This document shows, piece after piece, positions 6,846 to 13,765 of a stretch of DNA of 18,762 nt. The first letter of the stretch is position 1, and every line of letters begins with the position of its first letter. The notes under the pieces were generated by a model. The model made no database searches. It had not been told where the DNA came from and worked only from the letters and a program-made list of their open reading frames with translations. The translations under genes and the position numbers were made by a program. This DNA is from CAYLZO01 sp964387775 (GTDB lineage: Bacteria; Chloroflexota; Anaerolineae; JAAYZQ01): positions 1 to 18,762 of the forward strand of contig CAYLZO010000087.1 of assembly GCA_964387775.1 (NCBI GenBank), given 5' to 3'.

Positions 6846-7302
6846 AGAGCCCCCGGTCCCGGATACTGTCAAAAAACGCCTGCTGCAATTGCTTGTGGAT
6901 CGGCAAGTAGTCGAAATAGTGAAGACGGGTGACCGTTTCAAACTCGATGCGATCCTGCTCCTCTCGGGCGTAAAGGAGAATGCCATCAGAAACCACTCTG
7001 CCGCGAAAGACTAACGGTGCATCGTTGATGACCCGCACCTCGGCGTTAGGGATATCGCAGCAATCGTGCAAATCCACCTGAAGGCGCAGCACGAGCCGCA
7101 AGCGCCCCAAGGGTTCGAGCCCTTCGTCGACCACCAGGCCCACGTCCACGTCGCTGAACGGCGTGGTCAAGCCGGTTGTCGCCGAGCCGAACAGATAAAC
7201 CAGCCGGACCGGCTGATCCACGACGAGGGAGGGCAGGGCATCCCGGAGCCGGGACACCAACCGATCACTCGCCCTTATGTCATCTGTTACTCGTTCGACC
7301 AT
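6838..7302 (-). CDS. MNT-type minimal nucleotidyltransferase of an MNT/HEPN pair
   Basis: This 154-residue protein carries the polymerase-beta nucleotidyltransferase signature. Gly39-Ser40 is followed by A-T-T-G-L-T-T-P-F-S and Asp51-x-Asp53, the metal-binding pair. In MNT/HEPN toxin-antitoxin systems this protein silences the HEPN RNase, in studied cases by adding AMP to it. The ATG at 7302 is chosen because the protein then begins a few residues before the domain and lies downstream of a promoter at 7327-7355. The longer upstream frame crosses the large hairpin at 7376-7428. Since the HEPN partner is broken, this is probably an orphan antitoxin with an apparently intact active site. Confidence 0.87.
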   Translation of the reverse strand: MVERVTDDIRASDRLVSRLRDALPSLVVDQPVRLVYLFGSATTGLTTPFSDVDVGLVVDEGLEPLGRLRLVLRLQVDLHDCCDIPNAEVRVINDAPLVFRGRVVSDGILLYAREEQDRIEFETVTRLHYFDYLPIHKQLQQAFFDSIRDRGLYG

Positions 7303-7326
7303 AGCCCACCATCCTCCGCAAGTCTT

Positions 7327-7355
7327 AGTATGGCACAAAAGCCCGGCAAAGTCAA
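7327..7355 (-). promoter_or_regulatory. Probable promoter of the MNT-SRAP-moaD-AOR gene string
   Basis: On the minus strand TTGACT (7350-7355) and CATACT (7327-7332) are 17 bp apart, with an expected start near 7320 and a leader of about 18 nt. It matches the consensus less well than other promoters in this window. Confidence 0.5.
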
Positions 7356-7375
7356 GGGACGGGCCAGAGACACAA

Positions 7376-7428
7376 AGCCTTCGCAAGGTGGGGGCCGGCC
7401 GTCGGCCGGCCCCCACCTTGCGAAGGCT
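7376..7428 (-). terminator. 25-bp perfect stem closing the NAD operon
   Basis: Arms 7376-7400 and 7404-7428 are exact inverted repeats with a GTC loop. The stem is very GC-rich and starts 10 nt past the nadE stop on the minus strand. Downstream on that strand comes TTTGTGTCTC, a weak T-run. It separates the NAD genes from the MNT promoter about 20 nt further on. Confidence 0.8.
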
Positions 7429-7438
7429 CGCTTTCTCC

Positions 7439-8971
7439 TCAGCGCCGCGTGATCGGGATCAGGCGACCGGTGCCGAACGCCTTCTCGCTCACCTTGAGCA
7501 CCACGCCCATCTGCCAGCGCTTGTGCTCCGAGCGGCGCAGGACGGCGTTGCTGCGGTTGGCCTGCACCAGGGCTTCCAGCGCCGGCGCCACGCTGGGATA
7601 GTCGAAGGGGTCGACCTGGCCCGGCTTGAGCTCGGCCGACGGCGGCCGCTCCAGGATAAAGCGCGGGATGCGGCAATGGTGGGCATCGATCCAACGGGCC
7701 AGGGCGACCACCTGCGGCTTGGTCAGGTCGGCGATGGGACCCAGGCCGCCGGCCATGTCGCCGTAGAGCGTAGCGTAGCCCAGGGCCAACTCCGTCTTGT
7801 TGGACGCGTTCAGCAAAAAGCCGCCGTGGCGGTTGACGAACGCCATCAGGACCAGGCCCCGCAGCCGGGCCTGGACGTTCTCCGCCGCCGTGCCCTCGCC
7901 CAGCAGGTCGCCCAGGGCCGCTTCGGCGGCGGCGTGCAGCGGCTCCAGCTCGACGACCTCAAAGCCGATGCCCAGCGCACCGGCCAGCTCCCGCGCGCTC
8001 GACGTGGAGCGGGGGTCGGTGTAGCGCGAGGGCACGGCCACGGCCGTCACTCGCTCCGGCCCCAGCGCCTCGGCGGCGAGGGCGGCCACCACCGCCGAGT
8101 CGATCCCACCCGACAGCCCCAAGAAGGCCCGCGCCAGCCCGTTCTTCCGCGCGAAATCGCGGATGCCCAGCACCAGCGCCGCGAACAGCTCCGCCTCCGG
8201 ATCGGTCTCCTCCGGCTCGATGGGCCGCGCCGCATCGAGGTCGGCCACGCGGACCGCCTCCTCGAAGGCCGGCAGCCGGGCGAGGAAACGTCCCTCCCCA
8301 TCCAGGGCAAAGCTCTGCCCGTCGAAAATCAGCTCGTCGTTGGCCCCGCAGGCGTTGACGGCCACCAGCGGGCAGCGCGGGCGGCGGGCGTGGTGCAGCC
8401 GCCGGGCCAGGATGCCGCGCCGGTAGGGCGCGGCGTTGAGCACGACCAGCAGATCCGCCCCGGCGGCCAGCAGCTCGGCGGGCGGGTGGACCTCGTAGCC
8501 CTCGTCCCACAGGTCCTCGCACACCAGAAAGCCGACGCGCCGGCCGGCGACCTCGACCGGCGGCGAGGCGGGGCCGGGCAGGAACCAACGCGCCTCGTAA
8601 AAGACATCGTAGGTGGGCAGCAGTTGTTTCGCGGCGACGCGCCGCACCTCCCCGCCGCTCAGCAGCAGCGCCACGTTGTAGAGGGCCGGGTGCCCGTACT
8701 GCCGCCGGCCGGAGGGCTGCACCGTGCCGACTGCCACCGGCGGCCCGTACTTGGCCCGCTCGGCCAGGTCGGCGGTCGCCTCACCAACCGCCGCCACGAA
8801 CCCGGGGTCGAAGAGGATGTCGCGGGGCGGATAGCCGGGCACGGCCATCTCGGGCAGGACGACCAGGTCGGCGCCGTCGCGGCCGGCCGCCGCGATGGCC
8901 GCCAGGCAGCGCGCGACGTTGCCGGCCAGGTCGCCGACGGTGGGGTTGATCTGGGCCAGCGCGACTTTCAT
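7439..8971 (-). CDS. nadE: Glutamine-dependent NAD+ synthetase
   Basis: The 510-residue two-domain enzyme converts nicotinate adenine dinucleotide to NAD using ATP and glutamine-derived ammonia, the last step of the pathway. The N-terminal nitrilase-like glutaminase domain shows its triad: Glu41 in L-P-E-M, Lys115 in A-A-K-Q-L-L-P, and Cys151 in L-V-C-E-D-L-W. The C-terminal synthetase domain carries the ATP-pyrophosphatase loop L-S-G-G-I-D-S at 286-292. Later come N-A-S-N-K-T-E and G-D-M-A-G-G, typical of the NAD-binding part. Its ATG overlaps the preceding stop in an ATGA arrangement, so it is translationally coupled to the pyruvate-kinase-like gene. It is the last gene before a strong hairpin. 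Confidence 0.97.
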   Translation of the reverse strand: MKVALAQINPTVGDLAGNVARCLAAIAAAGRDGADLVVLPEMAVPGYPPRDILFDPGFVAAVGEATADLAERAKYGPPVAVGTVQPSGRRQYGHPALYNVALLLSGGEVRRVAAKQLLPTYDVFYEARWFLPGPASPPVEVAGRRVGFLVCEDLWDEGYEVHPPAELLAAGADLLVVLNAAPYRRGILARRLHHARRPRCPLVAVNACGANDELIFDGQSFALDGEGRFLARLPAFEEAVRVADLDAARPIEPEETDPEAELFAALVLGIRDFARKNGLARAFLGLSGGIDSAVVAALAAEALGPERVTAVAVPSRYTDPRSTSSARELAGALGIGFEVVELEPLHAAAEAALGDLLGEGTAAENVQARLRGLVLMAFVNRHGGFLLNASNKTELALGYATLYGDMAGGLGPIADLTKPQVVALARWIDAHHCRIPRFILERPPSAELKPGQVDPFDYPSVAPALEALVQANRSNAVLRRSEHKRWQMGVVLKVSEKAFGTGRLIPITRR

Positions 8972-9861
8972 GGGAACTCGCCCGCCACAGCCTGGAGCAG
9001 GTTCAGCGCCTCCAGCACCGTGTCGCGCCGCAGGCAGACGGCGTCGCCCAACAGGAACGTCCGATAGCCCAGGGCCAGCAGAAAGGCCACGTCGCCGATG
9101 TCGGCGCTCTCGGGCACGGGGTGATGGGCCAGCGAGTCAAAGAGGCGGCTGGCGACGACGGCTTGCGGGTCGGCGGCCACGATGGCCCGCAGCGCGCCGA
9201 CGATCTTGTGCGGGCGCAGCACCTCGACGTAGAGGTCGCCGCGGGCGGCCATCAGCCGGCCCAGTGACGCCCCGTGCCGCCGGGCAAAGGCCAGGCCGCG
9301 CTGGGTCTCGATTTTGCACATGACCTCGGCGCCGGGCAGCAGATCCGCCACCTCGGTCACGTCGGACGGGCTCTCGACGTAGGAGAGCATCACCCGCGTG
9401 AGGCCGGCGTCGGCCATGGCCGCCAGGTAGGCGCGGTCGGTGTCGGTCAGCGTGCCCTCGATCTCCAGCGCAGGGTGGACGACGTTGACCGATTCGCCGG
9501 GGCCGACCAGGCGGCGCGGGCCGTCCTCCAGGATGAGCCGGTCGCCGTCGACGGCCACGACCCGCACGCACTCGGTGCCGTCGGAGAAAAAGGCGTCCAC
9601 CGGCACGGGCACGCGGATACGGTGGCTGAGCCGGACCTCGGTGTAGGGCGGCACCGCCGCGCCGACGACGCGCAGTTGCCGGGCCTTGAGATCGACCCAC
9701 AGCGGCTGGCCGTAGGCTCGCAGGCGCGCCAGCGCCTCGGCGGGGCCGCTGCGCAGCGGCATGACGGTGTTGAGCCGGAAGCCGCGCACCAGCGGGTGGG
9801 CTGCCACCTCGTCGAGAAAGTCGGCGTAGGGCGGCACGGTGACAATGGCGTTGACCTTCAC
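8968..9861 (-). CDS. Pyruvate-kinase-like barrel protein in the NAD operon
   Basis: The 297 residues follow the pyruvate kinase order of motifs but are far shorter than the usual 470 or so. Arg29-Leu-Asn31 matches the early R-L-N block, and Asp57-x-Lys59 with Arg64 matches D-T-K-G-P-E-I-R. L-T-D-T-D at 138-142 matches L-T-E-K-D. Lys183-Ile-Glu185 is the catalytic lysine and metal-binding Glu, and A-R-G-D209-L matches the next metal ligand. A-S-R-L-F-D-S-L replaces A-T-Q-M-L-E-S-M, so the catalytic Thr is Ser. The small B domain appears reduced and the C-terminal regulatory domain is absent. The GTG start at 9861 has GGAGGG just upstream. It may bind a phosphorylated enol or carboxylate, but its substrate is unknown. 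An HpcH/CitE aldolase is the main alternative and fits less well. Confidence 0.75.
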   Translation of the reverse strand: MKVNAIVTVPPYADFLDEVAAHPLVRGFRLNTVMPLRSGPAEALARLRAYGQPLWVDLKARQLRVVGAAVPPYTEVRLSHRIRVPVPVDAFFSDGTECVRVVAVDGDRLILEDGPRRLVGPGESVNVVHPALEIEGTLTDTDRAYLAAMADAGLTRVMLSYVESPSDVTEVADLLPGAEVMCKIETQRGLAFARRHGASLGRLMAARGDLYVEVLRPHKIVGALRAIVAADPQAVVASRLFDSLAHHPVPESADIGDVAFLLALGYRTFLLGDAVCLRRDTVLEALNLLQAVAGEFP

Positions 9862-9883
9862 ACTCCCTCCCGATCTCCCACCC

Positions 9884-10019
9884 TGTCATTCTGAGCGACC
9901 GAAGGGAGCGAAGAATCTCACTTATGGAGAGACACACCGATTGCTCGACGCAACAGGAGATTCTTCGCCTCCGCTGCCCCTTCGACAAGCTCAGGGTGCA
10001 GCTTTGGCTCAGAATGACA
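9884..10019. repeat. 136-bp MITE-like element with terminal inverted repeats
   Basis: The ends TGTCATTCTGAGC (9884-9896) and GCTCAGAATGACA (10007-10019) are exact inverted repeats. A second inner pair, GAGCGAAGAATCTC (9906-9919) and GAGATTCTTCGCCTC (9957-9971), is near-perfect. The right half also contains a CTTCGACAAGCTCAGGG block (about 9980-9996) shared with other repeats here. It fills the gap between two operon genes. No coding capacity is seen, so it would need a transposase in trans. Confidence 0.85.
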
Positions 10020-10025
10020 CGTGGG

Positions 10026-11012
10026 TCAACATTTGAGCGTCGTCTCGCAGTAGCGGCAGGTGAACATGCCCCTGGAGCCCACCGGGATCGGCGCGCCGCA
10101 GCCCGGACACTTTAGGGCAATCGGCGCGCTGACGCTGGCGACGGTCTCTTCGCTCTGGCGGGCGCGCATGTTGTCCTGGAAATCGCCGAAATAGCCCCAG
10201 GCGCGGGCGATGAGGCCCATGGCATAGTCCACGGCCCGCTGCTCGTCCTCGATGTGGAAAATCTTTTGCTCGCCGATGGCCCGGCCCCACTGCCGGTCCA
10301 CCTGGTCGCCGGGCTTGCCCGTGGGCCTGCGCAGGAACCAGGTGTTCCAGATCTTGGCCGCCTGCCGCCAGGCCTGGATGGCATCGATGCTTCGCCCTGA
10401 GCCGGACGAAGGGTCGCCGTCCTTGCCGTCGCCCAGGTAGTGCGCGACCTGCCCGGCAGGCACCGTGGGGTGCATGGTCACGTCGCCGAACACGATGAGG
10501 AACGGCTTTTCGGCGAGGCGCGGCACCTCGACGTGGGTGTTGACCCAGTGGGCAAAGAGGCCGTAGCTCTCCGGGGCGTCGCCGCCGCCGCCTTCGCCGT
10601 AGAGCGAGCCCAGGAGCTGCTCCAGGTCGAAACCGCTGGCAAAGGTCGTCACTTGCAGCGGCCAGCGGTCCACGGCCGCGTCGCCGATGGCGGCGAAACA
10701 GATCTCCAGGTCCTCGCGGTACTGGGACAGGGTGTTGTAGAGCAGCGGTAGCCGGTCGAAAATCTCAAAGGGCCAGTTGGCCATCGAGCCGGTCACGTCC
10801 ACGGCGACGATGAGCGGATTGGACGAGGTGGTGGACACGCGTTTGCGCGGGTCGATGATCTTTTCGTTGGGTCCCGTCTTGCCGCCGTAGGTGCGCGGGC
10901 CAGAAGCTGCGGCCCGTTCCGCCGCGGCCCTGCGCCGGTCCGCGCCCTTGCTCTTGTAGCGATACTCGCCTTTGCCGTACCATTCGCTGGTGTCTTCGTT
11001 CCACGAATACAT
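10026..11012 (-). CDS. VWA-domain protein with C-terminal zinc ribbon, function unknown
   Basis: This 328-residue protein has a von Willebrand A core. A hydrophobic strand leads into Asp72-Val-Thr-Gly-Ser-Met, the metal-ion-dependent adhesion motif, and F-G-D-V-T lies further on. The tail holds a four-cysteine zinc ribbon, Cys302-x2-Cys305 and Cys319-x2-Cys322. The N-terminus (1-50) is polar and rich in Lys/Arg/Tyr. There is no signal peptide, so it is probably cytoplasmic. VWA domains usually mediate metal-dependent protein contacts; no enzyme activity is implied. It lies 11 nt after the nadM stop with TAGGAGGGAG before its ATG, inside the NrtR-controlled set. About seven residues (D-P-S-S-G-S-G) are encoded by an in-frame dispersed repeat near 10396-10412. 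Confidence 0.85.
   Translation of the reverse strand: MYSWNEDTSEWYGKGEYRYKSKGADRRRAAAERAAASGPRTYGGKTGPNEKIIDPRKRVSTTSSNPLIVAVDVTGSMANWPFEIFDRLPLLYNTLSQYREDLEICFAAIGDAAVDRWPLQVTTFASGFDLEQLLGSLYGEGGGGDAPESYGLFAHWVNTHVEVPRLAEKPFLIVFGDVTMHPTVPAGQVAHYLGDGKDGDPSSGSGRSIDAIQAWRQAAKIWNTWFLRRPTGKPGDQVDRQWGRAIGEQKIFHIEDEQRAVDYAMGLIARAWGYFGDFQDNMRARQSEETVASVSAPIALKCPGCGAPIPVGSRGMFTCRYCETTLKC
10396..10412. repeat. CCTGAGC...GAAGG repeat inside the VWA gene
   Basis: A slightly diverged copy (CCTGAGCCGGACGAAGG) of the dispersed repeat lies in frame in the VWA/zinc-ribbon gene, adding a Ser/Gly-rich stretch between two family-like segments. Confidence 0.6.
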
Positions 11013-11023
11013 CGAACTCCCTC

Positions 11024-11575
11024 CTATGAGATAGCGGCGTCCAACGCCAGGGTTTCCAATCCAAACTCACGCCGGAAGCGCTCGTCGAGCCCCCGGTCCG
11101 TGAGATACGCGGCGACATCCGGCGGCACCAGGTCGCGCCAGCCGTCGCCGCGGGCCATCTCGCGGCGGACGAGCCGGCCGTCGAGGGCAATCTGCTTCTC
11201 CTCGGCGATCAGGTCCACCGGCCGGATCAGCCGGTAGTCTTGGCCCAGCAGGCTGGCGACGTAGGGGTTGGCCGTGACAAAGGCGTCGAGCGGGCCAAAG
11301 AGGTCGCGGATCAGCAGCCGCCAGCGCGGGCCGTCGTCCAGGTCGGGCACCGGGACCAGCCGGTAGTTCTCCCGCCCGCTGAGCACGAGGCGGATCATGT
11401 CGCCCGTCTCATCCAGCGTGAACGGGTTGCGGGCATCGTAGCGGTTCGAGCTGCCGATGCCGATCAGGGCCAAGTCAGCGCGGTCGCACAGGGCGCGCAG
11501 CACGGGGGCGTGGCCCAGGTGTACGGGCCGCCAACGGGCCACCATGCCGATCCGTTCAAAGCATACCATCGTCAT
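11024..11575 (-). CDS. nadM: NadM-type nicotinamide/nicotinate mononucleotide adenylyltransferase
   Basis: This 183-residue nucleotidyltransferase joins AMP to NMN or NaMN. G10-M-V-A-R-W-R-P-V-H19-L-G-H22 matches the G-R-F-Q-P-x-H-x-G-H nucleotide-binding motif. I-G-I-G-S-S near 37-42 and N-P-F-T at 50-53 match the archaeal-type NadM family. R-L-V-R-R-E-M-A-R-G near 133 occupies the place of the I-S-x-T-x-I-R motif. In this operon it would convert NaMN made by PncB to NaAD for NadE. The ATG at 11575 is used, but an in-frame ATG at 11569 has better spacing from AGGG. It is 79 nt downstream of pncB, separated by a tandem duplication. Confidence 0.9.
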   Translation of the reverse strand: MTMVCFERIGMVARWRPVHLGHAPVLRALCDRADLALIGIGSSNRYDARNPFTLDETGDMIRLVLSGRENYRLVPVPDLDDGPRWRLLIRDLFGPLDAFVTANPYVASLLGQDYRLIRPVDLIAEEKQIALDGRLVRREMARGDGWRDLVPPDVAAYLTDRGLDERFRREFGLETLALDAAIS

Positions 11576-11583
11576 CCCTGTTG

Positions 11584-11686
11584 GGCAAGTTTGAAACTTG
11601 CCCTACTGGCTCTCGCCCAGCGCCGATTCGATGAAGGCAAGTTTGAAACTTGCCCTACTGGCTCTCGTCCAGCGCCGACTCGATGA
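11584..11686. repeat. Two-copy tandem duplication, 52-bp period, spanning the pncB 3' end
   Basis: Copies at 11584-11634 and 11636-11686 are 51 bp each and differ at only two positions (11616/11668 and 11627/11679). Each has the palindrome GGCAAGTTT-G-AAACTTGCC followed by CCTACTGG. On the minus strand each copy reads the pncB C-terminal codons, a TAG stop and the palindrome. The second copy holds the working stop; the first is an extra copy of the gene's end in the pncB-nadM gap. Confidence 0.93.
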
Positions 11687-13220
11687 GCTCTTGTTTGAGG
11701 TCCCACAGCCGCTGCGTCAGCGAGACGTGGTAGATGTGGGGGTTGATCAAGCGCCGCACGCCGGGGTCGAGGTGCTCCACGTCGGCCTGGCGGCGCCCGC
11801 GCATCTCGTCGAGGCCGGGCAGATCGTACACCAGCCGGCCATCGACCAGCACGTCGACCAGCAGCGGCTCGACCTCGGAGACCTGGTCCTGGCGCAGGGT
11901 CCGGCGGGCCGCACGCTCGTGGGGGTGGCGCAGGGTAATCTCGTCCATCTGGCGCGGGTCCTCGTCGTCCAGGCTGAGCAGGTCGGCGGTGGCCTTGCCC
12001 CGCTCGTCGTAGATCCGCCAGACGCGCTTGTGGCCCGGGTTGGGCGTCTTGGCCGCCGTCTCGGAGATCTTGATGGCCGGCAGCCACTCACCGCCCTTGC
12101 CATCCGCTGCTCGGACGGCGACCAGCTTGTAGACGCCGCCCAGGGCCGGCTCGCCCCAGGAGGTGATGAGGTGCGTGCCCACGCCGTAGACCAGGCGGTT
12201 GATCAGGGCATCGGGGTCCACGCCGTAGCGCGGCGCCTCTTCGGCGATCTGGGTCAGGATCTGCATAATCACCATCTCGTCCAGGTTGTTGGAGAGCACG
12301 ATGGAGGTCCCGGGAAAGCCGGCGTCGTCCAGCATCTGCGCCGAGCGGATGGCCAGGTGGGCCAGGTCGCCCGAGTCCAGGCGGATGCCCACCGGCTCGT
12401 GGCCCGCCCGCCGCAGCTCCTCGAACACGCGGATGGCGTGGGGCACGCCGCTCTCCAGGGTGTCGATGGTGTCGACCAGCAGCAGGCAGCCGTCGGGATA
12501 GACGTCGGCGTAGGCGCGGAATGCCTCCAGCTCGCCCAGGCCCAGGGCCACGAAAAGCTGGACCATGCTGTGGGCGTGGGTGCCCTTGGGCGGCAGGCCC
12601 ATTACGTGGGAGGTGCCCACGTTTGAGGTAAAGTCGGCGCCGCCGATGAGGGCCGCTCGCGCCCCGGCGTTGGCGCCCCGCTCGTGGCCGCGCCGCAGGC
12701 CGAACTCCAGCAGCAGTTGGCCCCGCCCGCTGTCGTGGACGCGCGCCGCCTTGGCGGCGATGAGGGTCGGGTAGTTGAGGTGGTTGAGCAGCGACGTCTC
12801 GAGGATCTGGGCCATGGCCAGCGGCCCCTGGACGACGGTCAGCGGCACGTTGGGATGGACCACGCGGCCCTCGGGGATGGCGCGCAGGGTGATGCCGTCG
12901 AAGGTGCCGTTGCCCCGCAGCCAGTCGAGAAAGTCGTCGCCGAATATGCGCTCGCCGGTGCGGCCGGTCTGGCCGCGCAGGTAGTCGAGGTCCTCGTCGC
13001 GAAAGTAGGCGCCGGCCATCCAGTCGAGCAGCCATTCCAGCCCGGCGTTGACGCAGTAGCCGGCCTGGTGCCCGTCATACTCTGGATAGTTCCGAAAGAA
13101 GTGGTCGAACTGGACCTGCTTCTCGTGCAGCCCTTGCCGGAAGTAGAGCTGGGCCATGGTGAGCTGGTACTCGTCAGTGAATAAGATGCCTTCGGCCGTT
13201 CTGCGGTCTGATTCTTTCAT
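11655..13220 (-). CDS. pncB: Nicotinate phosphoribosyltransferase
   Basis: The 521-residue enzyme makes nicotinate mononucleotide from nicotinate and PRPP, coupled to ATP hydrolysis. Family motifs are clear: F-F-R-N-Y-P near 41-46, F-G-L-R-R at 173-177, G-T-H-A-H-S-M-V at 213-220, I-R-L-D-S-G-D-L at 279-286 and Y-G-V-G-T at 345-349. His216 sits in the block expected to hold the phosphorylated His. Its ATG overlaps the preceding gene's TGA (ATGA), giving translational coupling. The last nine residues and the stop codon lie within the tandem duplication at 11584-11686, so the 3' end was recently copied. It draws nicotinate from the upstream nicotinamidase. Confidence 0.96.
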   Translation of the reverse strand: MKESDRRTAEGILFTDEYQLTMAQLYFRQGLHEKQVQFDHFFRNYPEYDGHQAGYCVNAGLEWLLDWMAGAYFRDEDLDYLRGQTGRTGERIFGDDFLDWLRGNGTFDGITLRAIPEGRVVHPNVPLTVVQGPLAMAQILETSLLNHLNYPTLIAAKAARVHDSGRGQLLLEFGLRRGHERGANAGARAALIGGADFTSNVGTSHVMGLPPKGTHAHSMVQLFVALGLGELEAFRAYADVYPDGCLLLVDTIDTLESGVPHAIRVFEELRRAGHEPVGIRLDSGDLAHLAIRSAQMLDDAGFPGTSIVLSNNLDEMVIMQILTQIAEEAPRYGVDPDALINRLVYGVGTHLITSWGEPALGGVYKLVAVRAADGKGGEWLPAIKISETAAKTPNPGHKRVWRIYDERGKATADLLSLDDEDPRQMDEITLRHPHERAARRTLRQDQVSEVEPLLVDVLVDGRLVYDLPGLDEMRGRRQADVEHLDPGVRRLINPHIYHVSLTQRLWDLKQELIESALDESQ

Positions 13221-13570
13221 GGGGATGCCTCCGCGCGCAGCAAGTCAATGGTTTCAAAGGCGTGACGCAGGTGGGGGATGACGATGCTGCCGCCGACGAC
13301 CAGGGCCACGTTCAGCGCTTCGTACAGCTCATCGTCACTGAAACCCAGCTCGACGCACTGGAGCAGGTGGTAGTCGATGCAGTCGTTGCAGCGCAGCACG
13401 GCCGAGGCAACCAGGCCCAGCAGCTCCTTGGTGCGGGCGTCCAGCGCGCCGTCTTTGTAGGCGTTGGTGTCGAGGTTAAAGAAGCGCTTGATGCCCAGGT
13501 GGCCGGCGCCCAGGATGCGCTCGTTCATCCGCTCGCGGTAGGTACGGAATTCGTCAAGTCTCGTGGTCAT
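13217..13570 (-). CDS. AhpD/carboxymuconolactone-decarboxylase-family CxxC protein
   Basis: This 117-residue all-alpha protein has the family signature K-E-L-L-G-L-V-A-S-A-V-L-R followed by Cys61-N-D-Cys64 and His68. Members with this CxxC plus His usually act in thiol or peroxide reduction (AhpD-like); those lacking it act as decarboxylases. The Cys pair favours a redox role here. Its placement between nicotinamidase and pncB, with a 4-nt overlap into pncB, suggests a function tied to nicotinate or to nicotinamidase cysteine chemistry, which is inference. AAAGGAG lies about 8 nt before the ATG. A 280-nt repeat-rich gap separates it from pncA. Confidence 0.87.
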   Translation of the reverse strand: MTTRLDEFRTYRERMNERILGAGHLGIKRFFNLDTNAYKDGALDARTKELLGLVASAVLRCNDCIDYHLLQCVELGFSDDELYEALNVALVVGGSIVIPHLRHAFETIDLLRAEASP

Positions 13571-13593
13571 GGACGGTCTCCTTTACTGGAGTC

Positions 13594-13730
13594 TGGCGAA
13601 TTTTGAGCGGCAAGGATCAAGGGCACAGATTCACACAGATTTTCACAGATTGTCTAGCCGAGCCTTGGACCAAATCTGTGTTCATCTGTGAAAATCTGTG
13701 TCCGGCAATGAGCACGGTCAGAATTCGCCA
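13594..13730. repeat. 137-bp inverted-repeat element with CACAGATTTTCACAGAT blocks
   Basis: The ends TGGCGAATTTTGA (13594-13606) and TCAGAATTCGCCA (13718-13730) are inverted repeats with one mismatch. Inside, CACAGATTCACACAGATTTT near 13624-13643 is opposed by AATCTGTGTTCATCTGTG near 13673-13690, forming a long imperfect stem. No coding capacity is seen. It lies in the pncA-CxxC gene gap. Confidence 0.8.
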
Positions 13731-13765
13731 ATATCCAATCCTTTACAGAATTGCCAGGTCAGGCG

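Noticed and set aside
5649..6932. 427-residue plus-strand open frame
   Set aside because: Antisense across moaD-like, SRAP and HEPN genes that all have clear family motifs.
7303..7416. Longer N-terminus for the MNT protein
   Set aside because: It would start within the 25-bp hairpin and precede the probable promoter; family proteins start close to the nucleotidyltransferase core.
7277..9067. 596-residue plus-strand open frame
   Set aside because: It is antisense to nadE and its neighbours, has low-complexity Arg/Gly/Gln-rich composition, no family motifs, and arises from GC-rich codon bias.
8968..9861. HpcH/CitE-type aldolase as the identity of this protein
   Set aside because: K-I-E and the barrel fit both families, but D-x-K-x4-R, L-T-x-x-D and A-R-G-D-L in this order fit pyruvate kinase better.
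11598..12626. 342-residue plus-strand open frame
   Set aside because: Antisense to pncB; composition is typical of a shadow frame.
13624..13690. CRISPR array from the repeated CACAGAT blocks
   Set aside because: Units are short, in opposing orientation and without uniform spacers; they form one stem-like repeat element and no cas genes are near.
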